Source: JBBDRX01 sp040905245
Lineage (GTDB): Bacteria > Bacteroidota > Rhodothermia > Balneolales > Balneolaceae
Assembly (NCBI GenBank): GCA_040905245.1
Contig: JBBDRX010000048.1
Span: forward strand, 1 to 40,776
DNA length: 40,776 bases
Direction of reading: 5' to 3'
Under the pieces are notes generated by a model, which was given only the letters and a program-made list of their open reading frames with translations, searched no databases and had not been told where the DNA came from. A program made the translations under genes and the position numbers. Every line of letters starts with the position of its first letter. Positions within the stretch are counted from its first letter, which is position 1. This document shows positions 23,938 through 31,869 of this stretch, piece after piece.

Positions 23938-24849
23938 ATGTCTGTCGTATTCATCTTTATAGATGGAGTAGGTATCGGACCGGAAAGCCGTTACAACCCT
24001 GTAATGAGTACAGAATGGGAGGCGTTTGATTGGCTTACAGATGGCCAGGGACTGGACGACAAGGCAGGGACAATTCAGAAAAAGAACCTTCATTTCTCGC
24101 CTGTAGATGCGAACCTCGGGGTTGATGGGTTGCCGCAGAGTGGAACGGGACAGACAGCTCTATTCACCGGAATGAATGCGGCCAGGATTGCCGGACGACA
24201 CTATGGACCCTTTCCCCACAGTACAACAAGGAAGCTGCTTAAGGAGAAGAGTCTCTTCCACAAGGTTCAGAAAAGTGGGTACAAACCATCCTTTATCAAT
24301 GCCTATCCTGATCGGTACATTCAGAAACTCAAGCGAACAGGTCGATGGAACTGCTCAGCTCTAATGACTGTATCTTCCGGGTTGAACCTGAATAGTGAAG
24401 AGGAGGTAAAGAAGGGAGATGCTTTGACGGCAGAAATTACGCAGAAGATATGGAGAGAGAAGCTGGGAGTTTCCGTACCGGATCTCTCTCCAGAAGAGGC
24501 GGCGGACCGTCTGTTGAACTCTGCGGAAAATTGTGATCTGGTTCTTTTTGAATACTATCTGACAGACAAAGCCGGTCATTTGAAAAGCAAAGAGATGAGC
24601 CACAGGGTTCTGTCTGTGTTGAACCGCTTTCTTCTCCATCTGCTCAAGTCGAAAGGGAACGAGGTTACGATTGTTGTAAGCAGTGATCACGGAAATATGG
24701 AAGATCTTTCAGTCAAGACTCATACAAGAAACCCCGTACCGCTTATGGTCTGCGGCCGGGGTTCGGACTCTATTTCCGATTCGACATCCATCATGGATGT
24801 TCCGGGAATTATTCAATCCCTGTTGGTTCGGCCCAGGGAGATGGAGTAG
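23938..24849 (+). CDS. alkaline-phosphatase-superfamily metalloenzyme (phosphoglycerate-mutase-like)
   Basis: A 303-residue protein of the superfamily that includes cofactor-independent phosphoglycerate mutase, phosphopentomutase and alkaline phosphatase. It shows F-I-D-G-V-G-I-G (metal aspartate D9), S-G-T-G-Q-T-A-L-F-T-G (68-78, carrying the candidate nucleophile), a middle metal-site segment around Y-L-T-D-K-A-G-H, then V-S-S-D-H-G-N-M-E-D and H-T-R-N-P-V-P-L. It lacks the large inserted domain and length (about 510) of standard iPGM, so a glycolytic role is not indicated. It follows dtd by 2 bases, with the ATG at 23938 preferred. The reaction is unknown; a phosphatase or phosphomutase is likely. 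Confidence 0.8.
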   Translation: MSVVFIFIDGVGIGPESRYNPVMSTEWEAFDWLTDGQGLDDKAGTIQKKNLHFSPVDANLGVDGLPQSGTGQTALFTGMNAARIAGRHYGPFPHSTTRKLLKEKSLFHKVQKSGYKPSFINAYPDRYIQKLKRTGRWNCSALMTVSSGLNLNSEEEVKKGDALTAEITQKIWREKLGVSVPDLSPEEAADRLLNSAENCDLVLFEYYLTDKAGHLKSKEMSHRVLSVLNRFLLHLLKSKGNEVTIVVSSDHGNMEDLSVKTHTRNPVPLMVCGRGSDSISDSTSIMDVPGIIQSLLVRPREME

Positions 24850-24879
24850 TGTTTCCCAATCCTGGCATAGAGGAAAGTC

Positions 24880-25437
24880 TTATTTATCCAATACGGATTT
24901 GATTCGGCTAAAAATCTCTTCGACACTGCCGACACCCTCGATATTGAATACGACTCCGCTTTTCTCGTAATACTCTTTAACCGGACGAGTCTCTTTGTGG
25001 TAGACCTGGAGTCTTCTCTTCACTCCTTCTTCAGTATCGTCACTTCGGCCCTCTCCACGGCTTAGAATCCGTTTGATCAGCTCATCTTCGGGGACATTCA
25101 GGGAGATAAATGCATCAATGGAGTCGTTCTGTTTCTCGAGAAGACTGTCAAAGGCTTCTGCCTGGGCGACGGTTCTTGGAAATCCATCCAGAATGTATCC
25201 ACTTTTGTAGGACTCTTTTTTCAGTTCCTCAGCGACCAAATCTACAACAGTTTGGTCGGGAACAAGTTCACCGGAGTCGAGAATGCTTTTTACCTCTTTA
25301 CCAAGCGAAGTTTCATTCTTGATGGCACTTCGAAAGATGTCGCCTGTCGAGAGGTGAGCAATATTGTAGTGTGCACTGATTTTGGACGCCTGGGTTCCTT
25401 TCCCGGCTCCAGGTGGTCCGAATAGGACAAGTTTCAT
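24880..25437 (-). CDS. adk: adenylate kinase (short type)
   Basis: A 185-residue adenylate kinase. The P-loop G-P-P-G-A-G-K-G-T-Q is at about 7-16. The AMP-binding segment H-L-S-T-G-D-I-F-R is near 33-41, and G-F-P-R-T-V-A-Q-A-E near 85-94. The LID segment (R-G-E-G-R-S-D-D-T-E-E, near 130-140) is the short form and lacks the zinc-binding insert of the long type. It interconverts ATP plus AMP with two ADP. It converges on the metalloenzyme gene with about 30 bases between stops. It is separated from rplS by 147 bases in which I see only a weak small hairpin (25567-25582). Confidence 0.97.
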   Translation of the reverse strand: MKLVLFGPPGAGKGTQASKISAHYNIAHLSTGDIFRSAIKNETSLGKEVKSILDSGELVPDQTVVDLVAEELKKESYKSGYILDGFPRTVAQAEAFDSLLEKQNDSIDAFISLNVPEDELIKRILSRGEGRSDDTEEGVKRRLQVYHKETRPVKEYYEKSGVVFNIEGVGSVEEIFSRIKSVLDK

Positions 25438-25584
25438 AAAAAAAATGTTAGTAGTTCGTGTTTATGGTCATGACAGCCAGGTATGGTGAGCCAGACGTCG
25501 GACCCACATCAGGCATCTCAAACAGCGTTTATGGAACGTCATGCGAGATCATGGGGATGTCGGAAGTATGATCGACCATACAGG

Positions 25585-25956
25585 CTATTTTTTGGCAGGA
25601 GCCGATGTCTGAAGCTGATCCTTTTCCTGAATACGCGCTGCCTTTCCTCTCAGGGTTCGAAGGTAGAAAAGCTTTGAACGCCGGACCTTTCCCTTTTTCA
25701 CCACTTCGATTTGTGCAATGAAAGGAGAGTAGAGGGGAAAAATACGTTCGACTCCGACACTACCGGACATCTTGCGAACGGTAAATGTTTTGTTGGCACC
25801 ACTTCCGCGTTCATTAATGACAACGCCTTTGTACTGCTGAATTCTCTCCTTCTCACCCTCACGGACGCGATAGTGAATATTTACGGTATCACCAGCAGTA
25901 AACTCCGGAATTTCGTCGTTTACTACGGTCTGTTCAATCAATCTTAATTTATCCAT
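25585..25956 (-). CDS. rplS: 50S ribosomal protein L19
   Basis: A 123-residue L19. The sequence runs V-R-E-G-E-K-E-R-I-Q-Q-Y-K-G-V-V-I near 30-46, then T-F-T-V-R-K-M-S-G-S-V-G-V-E-R-I-F-P and the terminal Y-L-R-T-L-R-G-K-A-A-R-I. L19 lies at the interface of the 30S and 50S subunits. It closes the ffh-rpsP-rimM-trmD-rplS order, starting 13 bases after the trmD stop. This grouping is common in bacteria. The protein has a few extra C-terminal residues but no other anomaly. Confidence 0.98.
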   Translation of the reverse strand: MDKLRLIEQTVVNDEIPEFTAGDTVNIHYRVREGEKERIQQYKGVVINERGSGANKTFTVRKMSGSVGVERIFPLYSPFIAQIEVVKKGKVRRSKLFYLRTLRGKAARIQEKDQLQTSAPAKK

Positions 25957-25969
25957 GATAACTACCTGA

Positions 25970-26674
25970 TTATTGGTCTTTTGAGTCTTTGGTAAAACGG
26001 TTGTACAAGTCGGGTCTTCGCTCTTTTGTTCTCTGAATCGCCATGCGCCGATTCCATTCCCGGACTCGCTTGTGATCGCCGGAAGTCAAGACCTCCGGGA
26101 TCAAAAATCCTCTGAACTCTGCTGGCCGGGTATAAACCGGCGGAGACAGCAGCTGATTCTGAAACGAGTCTGTTAACGCACTCTCAGCATCTCCGATGGC
26201 TCCCGGAATAAGGCGAACCAGTGAATCGATAATGGCCAGAGCAGGAATCTCTCCGCCGGACAGTACATAATCTCCGATTGAAAACTCCCGGGTAATCAAC
26301 TCGTCTCTGACCCGCTGGTCGACCCCCTTATAGTGGCCGCAGAGAATAATCAGATTGGACGAAAGGGAGAGTTCATTCGCATGAGTCTGGTTGTATACGT
26401 CTCCATCCGGAGCGGTGAAGATAATCTCGTCGTATGCCCGTTCCGAAGTCAGCTTTTCAATACAGTCAAAGATCGGTTGAGGCGTCAGAACCATTCCGGA
26501 ACCACCCCCGTAGGGATAGTCGTCTATTTTCCGGTGCTTGTCGCTGGAGTAGGTCCGTAAATCGTGAATCTGAATGTCAATCAGATCTTTCTCCCTCGCG
26601 CGTCCCACGATACTGTGAGAGAGAGGGCTCTCCAGAAGCTCCGGAACACCGGATATAATGTCGATACGGGTCAT
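25970..26674 (-). CDS. trmD: tRNA (guanine-N1-)-methyltransferase
   Basis: A 234-residue TrmD. The N-terminus M-T-R-I-D-I-I-S-G-V-P fits the family. Other marks are D-D-Y-P-Y-G-G-G-S-G-M-V near 50-61, L-C-G-H-Y-K-G-V-D-Q-R-V near 110-121, and the SPOUT trefoil-knot segment Y-V-L-S-G-G-E-I-P-A-L near 136-146. It methylates G37 of tRNAs with G36 using SAM to prevent frameshifting. I use the ATG at 26674, 4 bases after the rimM stop; a longer reading frame to 26749 would extend beyond the known N-terminus. Confidence 0.97.
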   Translation of the reverse strand: MTRIDIISGVPELLESPLSHSIVGRAREKDLIDIQIHDLRTYSSDKHRKIDDYPYGGGSGMVLTPQPIFDCIEKLTSERAYDEIIFTAPDGDVYNQTHANELSLSSNLIILCGHYKGVDQRVRDELITREFSIGDYVLSGGEIPALAIIDSLVRLIPGAIGDAESALTDSFQNQLLSPPVYTRPAEFRGFLIPEVLTSGDHKRVREWNRRMAIQRTKERRPDLYNRFTKDSKDQ

Positions 26675-26678
26675 CACA

Positions 26679-27203
26679 TTAAAGATTCCTGAGGATTTCA
26701 ATATCTCCACACTGGACCGTCCGGTTCTCCGGGTCAACAGATCGTACATAGATATCTACCCACGGGATCAGCAGTTCACCTCCGGAAGAGGTTCGAATCT
26801 GGAGAATCGGATGAGCGGGGTTTTTCATCACAGAGGAGACCGTCCCGATTTGGCCGGTTCCGTCAAAAACCCGATACCCTTCAATTCCCACTTCTGCCGT
26901 AACCGAAGAACTCCCTGGCTGGTCACTGTAAATACCCGAATTCAGAAACGGTTCCGCTTCTGTCCGGTTGGCAATTCTGTCAAACTTTACAAAGAACAAA
27001 CACCGCTTGTGTTTCTCTTCCAGTCGAACCTGTTCGATTCGAACCGGGATAAAATCTCCTCTTCTGTTTTTCAGATAGAGAAGCTCTCCTTCGCGAAGCT
27101 TCTCCTCCATCTCCACTGCAACCGATAGACGTACAACTCCGTCGAGACCATGAACCTGTTCGATCATTCCGATCTTCCCAAGTCGGCTATCTGGTTCAGT
27201 CAT
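26679..27203 (-). CDS. rimM: 16S rRNA processing protein RimM
   Basis: A 174-residue RimM. It has the N-terminal beta-barrel (I-G-M-I-E-Q-V-H-G-L-D-G-V-V-R-L near 10-25), a middle strand V-K-F-D-R-I-A-N-R-T-E-A-E, and the PRC-barrel half with H-P-I-L-Q-I-R near 130 and L-L-I-P-W-V-D-I-Y-V near 145-154. RimM helps 30S head assembly by binding S19. The ATG at 27203 is chosen over a TTG two codons upstream. It lies 25 bases after rpsP and just ahead of trmD, the usual order. Confidence 0.93.
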   Translation of the reverse strand: MTEPDSRLGKIGMIEQVHGLDGVVRLSVAVEMEEKLREGELLYLKNRRGDFIPVRIEQVRLEEKHKRCLFFVKFDRIANRTEAEPFLNSGIYSDQPGSSSVTAEVGIEGYRVFDGTGQIGTVSSVMKNPAHPILQIRTSSGGELLIPWVDIYVRSVDPENRTVQCGDIEILRNL

Positions 27204-27228
27204 ATGCAAACGGTTCGGCCAGAGGCCT

Positions 27229-28107
27229 TTATTCGGCCTGTTTACTTTCCCAGGCGCGCTGAACAGTCACACGATCTTCACTCTCTGGAACAAACCCTTT
27301 TAACTTCTCCAGAGGGGTGTTCTTGATATGTTCGATCGCATCTGTTGCATTCATATCTGTGGAGAGCTGTTCAGAAGCAGCAGCTTCTTCCTGCTCTTCT
27401 TTTGCTGCCTTGGGCTCGTCCGCATCGTCCGCTTCATCCTTCACTTCTGCTGACGCTTCGACAGGTTTGTCTTCTTCAGCAGGCTCTTCTTCTGCGAGTT
27501 TCTCGCTGGTTTTATCTTCGGCCTGTGCCTGTTCTTCGGTTTCGGCAGAAGTTTTCTCATCGGTCTCTTCTGCTGCTGTTTCGTCCGCTACGGCGGCAGC
27601 CTCATCTTCGGCTGCTTCTGCTTTGGCCTGTTCTGCAGCTTCGGCTTCCGCTTTGGCTTTTTCGGCTTTGGCCTTTTTGGCAGCTTCGGCAGCTTTCTCC
27701 TCCAGCTGCTTTTTATACTCCTTCTGTTCCGCCTCCAGGAGAGCCTTTTGACGCTCTTTTCGGCTGACTTCTTCTTCGCTCTCCTTGCTCGTTTGGGACT
27801 CTCTCCATTCCGATAGAGCCTGTTCAACCTCCTCTTCGGACTTTCCCCAACGCATTAAATGCATCTTGTAGAGGATTCCCTCTTTTTTCAGAAGGGACCG
27901 AACAGTATCGCTGGGTTGTGCGCCTACTCTGAGCCAATGAATAATACGCTCTTCATCGAGAATCAGTTCTTTCTTTTCACTGATGTTGTCGTATCGGCCC
28001 AATCGTTCGATAATTCGTCCGTCTCTTGGAAAGCGCTGGTCAGCTGCTACAAGGTGGAAATAGGGCCGCTTTCTTCGCCCTCTTCGTTGTAAACGTAATC
28101 TAATCAA
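27229..28107 (-). CDS. rpsP: 30S ribosomal protein S16 with long C-terminal acidic/Ala-rich extension
   Basis: A 292-residue protein. Residues 1-80 are normal S16 (R-L-R-L-Q-R-R-G-R-R-K-R-P-Y-F-H, then D-G-R-I-I-E-R-L-G-R-Y). From about 100 a long low-complexity tail follows: a Lys/Ala/Glu helix-prone stretch (about 115-175), a very acidic Glu/Ala/Asp/Thr stretch (about 175-250), and a short ordered-looking end with L-E-K-L-K-G-F-V-P-E (about 269-278). S16 is usually 80-120 residues; a tailed form is known in Bacteroidota but this is long. The start is a TTG, supported by the AAGGAG 8 bases upstream. A gap of 42 bases separates it from ffh. Confidence 0.93.
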   Translation of the reverse strand: MIRLRLQRRGRRKRPYFHLVAADQRFPRDGRIIERLGRYDNISEKKELILDEERIIHWLRVGAQPSDTVRSLLKKEGILYKMHLMRWGKSEEEVEQALSEWRESQTSKESEEEVSRKERQKALLEAEQKEYKKQLEEKAAEAAKKAKAEKAKAEAEAAEQAKAEAAEDEAAAVADETAAEETDEKTSAETEEQAQAEDKTSEKLAEEEPAEEDKPVEASAEVKDEADDADEPKAAKEEQEEAAASEQLSTDMNATDAIEHIKNTPLEKLKGFVPESEDRVTVQRAWESKQAE

Positions 28108-28114
28108 TGATCTA

Positions 28115-28120
28115 CTCCTT
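28115..28120 (-). promoter_or_regulatory. Shine-Dalgarno sequence deciding the rpsP TTG start
   Basis: The minus strand reads AAGGAG followed 7 bases later by TTG, which opens the S16 frame exactly where the family N-terminus begins. This is one of the few strong Shine-Dalgarno sites in the window and fixes the non-ATG start. Confidence 0.75.
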
Positions 28121-28149
28121 AACTTTTCGGTTTTGTTCTACATGGTTTG

Positions 28150-29490
28150 TTAACGTCCCAGGGGAGATCCTTTCAATCCCTGAAACAGTTGTCCGATACG
28201 ACCGGTTTTGGTCACGGACTTCATCATTTTTTTCATCTGGTCAAACTGTTTGATCAACTGATTGATCTCTCTGACCGATGTCCCGGACCCCTGTGCGATT
28301 CGTCTTCGCCTGCTTCCATTCAGAAGAGAGGGGTCCCGGCGCTCCTCGGGAGTCATTGAGTGAATGATCGCCTCAATGGGTTTGAATGTATCTTCGTCCA
28401 GCTCTGCATCGTCCAGAGCTTTGCCTGCTCCGGGAATCATTCCAACCAGGTCGGTCAGATTCCCCATTTTTTTGATCTTCTGAATCTGTTCGTGAAAATC
28501 TTCCAGGTCAAACTTCTCGGACCGGATCTTTTTCTTGAGTTGGCCTGCCTGCTGTTCATCAAATTGTGACTGTGCCTTCTCCACAAGAGAGACAACATCT
28601 CCCATACCCAGAATGCGCTGCGCCATCCGGTCTGGATAAAACGGTGCCAGGGCATCCAGCTTCTCTCCGGAGCTGGCAAACTTGATCGGTTTGTTGACGA
28701 CGGTCTTGATCGAAAGCGCAGCTCCTCCCCGTGTGTCTCCATCCAGTTTGGTCAGCACAACGCCGTCAAAATCGATCGTTTCATTAAATGCCTTTGCCGT
28801 ATTGACGGCATCCTGTCCGGTCATGGAGTCCACGACAAAGAGAATTTCGTCCGGCTGGACGGCATCTCTGATTCTGGAAACCTCATCCATCATTTCGCTG
28901 TCCACGTGCATCCGACCAGCCGTATCAATAATTACGGTGTCGAGGGCCAGGCTCTTGGCCATGGAAACAGCCTCTTTCGCAACACGGACCGGATCCTTCT
29001 GCTCAATGGAGTAGACCGGTACATCGATCTGAGAAGCGAGTGTTTTTAACTGGCCAATCGCGGCAGGCCGGTAGACATCTGCTGCTGCCAGAATCGGATT
29101 TCTGTTGTTCTCCTGCTTCAGATAGCGAGCCAGTTTGCCGGCAAAAGTGGTTTTTCCCGACCCCTGCAGTCCGGCAATCAAAATGACGGTCGGTGGAGTC
29201 TGGGCAACAGCCATACCGGCGTGTTCTCCACCCAGAATATGGGCCAGCTCGTCATATACAATCTTTGTGAACTGCTGTCCGGGATTAACACTGGTCAGTA
29301 CATCTTCTCCGAGGGCCTTCTCTTTCACCCTGTCGGTGAATGATTTGGCCACTTCAAAATTCACATCGGCATCCAGGAGGGCACGACGTATCTCTCTCAC
29401 AGTCTCGGCGATGTTGACATCGCTGATCCTGGACTGGCCCTTCAGAGACTGAACGGCATTCTCTAATTTACCCGAAAGATCCTGAAACAT
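28150..29490 (-). CDS. ffh: signal recognition particle protein Ffh (SRP54)
   Basis: A 446-residue Ffh. It has an N-terminal four-helix bundle and a GTPase with G1 G-L-Q-G-S-G-K-T near 107-114, D-T-A-G-R near 190, T-K-L-D-G-D-T-R-G-G near 247-256, and a methionine-rich M domain from about 300. The M domain includes S-R-R-R-R-I-A-Q-G-S-G-T, which binds 4.5S RNA. It targets inner-membrane proteins co-translationally with FtsY. It heads the ffh-rpsP-rimM-trmD-rplS unit. The 188-base region upstream, shared with fabI, should hold divergent promoters. Confidence 0.98.
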   Translation of the reverse strand: MFQDLSGKLENAVQSLKGQSRISDVNIAETVREIRRALLDADVNFEVAKSFTDRVKEKALGEDVLTSVNPGQQFTKIVYDELAHILGGEHAGMAVAQTPPTVILIAGLQGSGKTTFAGKLARYLKQENNRNPILAAADVYRPAAIGQLKTLASQIDVPVYSIEQKDPVRVAKEAVSMAKSLALDTVIIDTAGRMHVDSEMMDEVSRIRDAVQPDEILFVVDSMTGQDAVNTAKAFNETIDFDGVVLTKLDGDTRGGAALSIKTVVNKPIKFASSGEKLDALAPFYPDRMAQRILGMGDVVSLVEKAQSQFDEQQAGQLKKKIRSEKFDLEDFHEQIQKIKKMGNLTDLVGMIPGAGKALDDAELDEDTFKPIEAIIHSMTPEERRDPSLLNGSRRRRIAQGSGTSVREINQLIKQFDQMKKMMKSVTKTGRIGQLFQGLKGSPLGR

Positions 29491-29571
29491 AATCGATCGT
29501 GTATGTTATCCTGTACGCAAGTGAAAAAGTCTTAAAAAGTACGGACAATAGCTTGTCTTATCAACATGCAA

Positions 29572-29580
29572 TGTGGATAA
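29572..29580 (-). other. isolated perfect DnaA box in the ffh/fabI intergenic region
   Basis: The plus strand TGTGGATAA is the reverse complement of TTATCCACA. It lies between divergent ffh and fabI, about 6 kb from the candidate origin. A single copy of the nine-mer is within chance expectation for the window, so no function is claimed. Confidence 0.4.
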
Positions 29581-29678
29581 ATTGTCTCCGGCTCTGTGAC
29601 ATTGGAACAAGGGTTCTTTTTCAACGGGCATATTTATTATCTTCGCATGGATCTATTAACCGGAATCGAAGAGACAGT

Positions 29679-30527
29679 ATGATGGCAGATACGAATGGAT
29701 ATGGATTGCTAAAGGGGAAAAAAGGAATCATTTTTGGCGCTCTGGACGATCGGAGTATTGCCTGGAGAATTGCTATAGCCTGTCATCGGGAGGGGGCAGA
29801 GCTGGCTCTCTCCAATGCACCCATCGCACTTCGTCTGGGCCAGCTGGATGCACTATCAGAAGCGGTCGAAGCTCCTATTTATCCCTGTGATGTTTCCAAT
29901 GACGAAGATGTGGAATCCATGATGGAGAAGGTCGGGGAGGATCTCGGTGGTATCGATTTTATTTTGCACGCAATTGGTATGTCGCCCAATATTCGAAAAA
30001 AGATCGAGTACGAGGATCTGAACTACAATTTTTATAGTAAAACACTCGATATTTCCGCTATTTCGTTACATAAGGTTCTCCATTTTGCAGACAAAGCCGA
30101 TATTTTGAATGATGGCGGAAGTGTCGTGGCCCTCTCCTATATCGGGGCACATCGAATTTTTTCGAAATACTCGGATATGAACGACGCAAAGGCTCTGCTG
30201 GAGAGTATTGCCCGTAACTACGGGAGTCGCCTGGCTGAACGTGGAATCCGTGTTAATACCATCTCCCAGGCTCCCACCAGGACATCGGCCGGGACAGGGA
30301 TCAAGGGATTTGATGCGATGTATACATTTGCCGACAAGATTGCGCCTCTTGGTAATCCGACCGCAGACGAGTGTGCGGACTACTGTGTGACACTCTTTTC
30401 GGATCTTACCCGAAAGGTGACCATGCAGAATCTGTTTCATGATGGCGGATTTGTGACAACCGGAATCTCGGAAGAGATGGTTTTCGCTCTCAACAAAGTA
30501 TATGGAGAGAACAGCCCGGAAGAGTAG
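29679..30527 (+). CDS. fabI: enoyl-[acyl-carrier-protein] reductase (NADH), FabI
   Basis: A 282-residue FabI of the short-chain dehydrogenase fold. The cofactor motif G-A-L-D-D-R-S-I-A-W-R-I-A replaces the usual G-V-A-S-x-x-S-I-A-x-x-I-A at about 22-34. The active-site series S-Y-I-G-A-H-R-I-F-S-K-Y-S-D-M-N-D-A-K aligns both conserved tyrosines and the lysine. A-P-T-R-T-S-A follows near 212-218. It reduces trans-2-enoyl-ACP in each elongation round. I use the ATG at 29679, preceded by GAAGAGA; a second ATG follows directly. It is divergent from ffh, and ruvC begins about 100 bases downstream. Confidence 0.95.
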   Translation: MMADTNGYGLLKGKKGIIFGALDDRSIAWRIAIACHREGAELALSNAPIALRLGQLDALSEAVEAPIYPCDVSNDEDVESMMEKVGEDLGGIDFILHAIGMSPNIRKKIEYEDLNYNFYSKTLDISAISLHKVLHFADKADILNDGGSVVALSYIGAHRIFSKYSDMNDAKALLESIARNYGSRLAERGIRVNTISQAPTRTSAGTGIKGFDAMYTFADKIAPLGNPTADECADYCVTLFSDLTRKVTMQNLFHDGGFVTTGISEEMVFALNKVYGENSPEE

Positions 30528-30626
30528 TCTCTTTTCCGGGGTTCCGGCAGCCCTTTGAGAGATCAGAATCGGTTTCTGTTCACGGAGTCGATTTGCTATT
30601 TTGATCGTAATGGAGGCCAATACGCT

Positions 30627-31205
30627 ATGCCAAAGCGAATAATTCTTGGAATCGACCCGGGGTCGCGACATACCGGATATGCCATACTGGTAGAAGAAGG
30701 GCGGGTATTCAGGGCAATTGCGTGCGATGCCATTCACGTTGATCACCTGAAAGACCATACGGATCGCCTTCAATATCTCTATCGGGCCGTAACCGATCTG
30801 ATTCGGGAGTACAGACCGACGGACTGTGCCGTGGAGACACCGGTATACGGAGTGGATCCCCTTGCCATGCTGAAGCTGGGCCGCGCCCAGGCCGCTGCTC
30901 TGCTGGCCATTGCCAATGAGGAACTTCCGGTCTGTGAATACTATCCGAAAGCGATTAAGAAAGCGGTGACGGGGAACGGTAATGCCGCCAAGAAACAGGT
31001 TGCCTACATGCTGGAGAAGCTGGTGACGCTTCCCTCAAACCGAATGTCGGCAGACGCTTCGGATGCACTTGCCGTCGCCTGGTGCCACCAAATGGCGTTA
31101 GATCGGCCTGTCGGAACTTCCTCTGGCAAGGCCTATCATCAGAACAACGGAAAATCGAGCTGGGCCGCTTTTGTTGATGAAAATCCGGATCGGGTGTCGT
31201 CATGA
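30627..31205 (+). CDS. ruvC: crossover junction endodeoxyribonuclease RuvC
   Basis: A 192-residue RuvC. Catalytic acids are visible in L-G-I-D-P-G-S-R-H-T-G (D10), C-A-V-E-T-P-V-Y-G near 71 and S-A-D-A-S-D-A-L-A-V-A near 140. The G-R-A-Q-A-A-A-L segment binds the junction. It resolves Holliday junctions symmetrically. The ATG at 30627 lies 10 bases after GGAGG, which decides the start. The stop overlaps the ruvA ATG by 4 bases, so ruvC and ruvA form an operon. ruvB is elsewhere. Confidence 0.97.
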   Translation: MPKRIILGIDPGSRHTGYAILVEEGRVFRAIACDAIHVDHLKDHTDRLQYLYRAVTDLIREYRPTDCAVETPVYGVDPLAMLKLGRAQAAALLAIANEELPVCEYYPKAIKKAVTGNGNAAKKQVAYMLEKLVTLPSNRMSADASDALAVAWCHQMALDRPVGTSSGKAYHQNNGKSSWAAFVDENPDRVSS

Positions 31206-31792
31206 TTGCATTTCTGGAAGGAGCGCTCGACGCGAAGCAGGAAGGGTTTGCCCTGATCAATGTTCAGGGCATCGGGTACCGGGTGGCGATCTCTATGCAG
31301 ACGTTTGAGAGCCTGCCATCTGAGGGGCAATCACTGAGATTATCTATCTATCACCATATAACAGATAGTGACCAGCGCCTTTTCGGGTTTATCTCTACCC
31401 GCGAGCAGACACTGTTTGAGCATCTGATTACGGTAAAAGGGGTCGGGCCCAAGCTGGGGCTGACGATTCTGTCCGGAATGAAGCCCGCCCAGCTGGTCTC
31501 TGCCATTGTGGATCAGGATATTCAGGCGCTTTCCAGAATTCCGGGAATTGGCAAAAAGAGTGCTGAACGGATTATTCTGGAACTGAAGGACAAGATACTG
31601 ACAGGTAAAGACCACGAACCTGTGGACAGGACTGCTGCTGCCCCCCGGATTGAAGAGGCACTCTCTGCTCTCGGGGCTCTCGGCTTCAAAAAGCGGGAGG
31701 CCGAGAAACTGGTGATGGAAATTACCCGGGAAAGTGAGCAGATTACGGTATCGGAAATTGTAAAGCTTGCTCTGCAAAAACAGGGAACCTGA
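31202..31792 (+). CDS. ruvA: Holliday junction helicase subunit RuvA
   Basis: A 196-residue RuvA. Domain I begins M-I-A-F-L-E-G and includes G-Y-R-V near 23. The helix-hairpin-helix modules are K-G-V-G-P-K-L-G-L near 76-84 and I-P-G-I-G-K-K-S-A-E-R near 111-121. The small C-terminal domain A-L-G-A-L-G-F-K-K-R-E-A-E contacts RuvB. RuvA tetramers hold the four-way junction open for RuvB-driven branch migration. It overlaps ruvC by 4 bases. Confidence 0.97.
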   Translation: MIAFLEGALDAKQEGFALINVQGIGYRVAISMQTFESLPSEGQSLRLSIYHHITDSDQRLFGFISTREQTLFEHLITVKGVGPKLGLTILSGMKPAQLVSAIVDQDIQALSRIPGIGKKSAERIILELKDKILTGKDHEPVDRTAAAPRIEEALSALGALGFKKREAEKLVMEITRESEQITVSEIVKLALQKQGT

Positions 31793-31819
31793 ACGGACAT
31801 GGTTTAGATGCGTGGAACC

Positions 31820-31829
31820 GAACCGGTTC
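31820..31829. repeat. perfect 10-base palindrome between ruvA and manC
   Basis: GAACCGGTTC is its own reverse complement and lies 27 bases after ruvA and 40 before the chosen manC start. It is embedded in GAACCGAACCGGTTC, which adds a partial direct repeat. It could be an operator or chance; nothing else identifies it. Confidence 0.3.
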
Positions 31830-31869
31830 AGCCCTAAGAGTATGAATGTTTATTTCAATGGAGACAGCA

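Noticed and set aside
27317..27751. Open frame of about 144 codons on the plus strand across the rpsP tail, Ala/Ser rich
   Set aside because: It is the antisense shadow of the low-complexity acidic/Ala tail of S16, has the expected composition bias of such a shadow and no ribosome-binding site.
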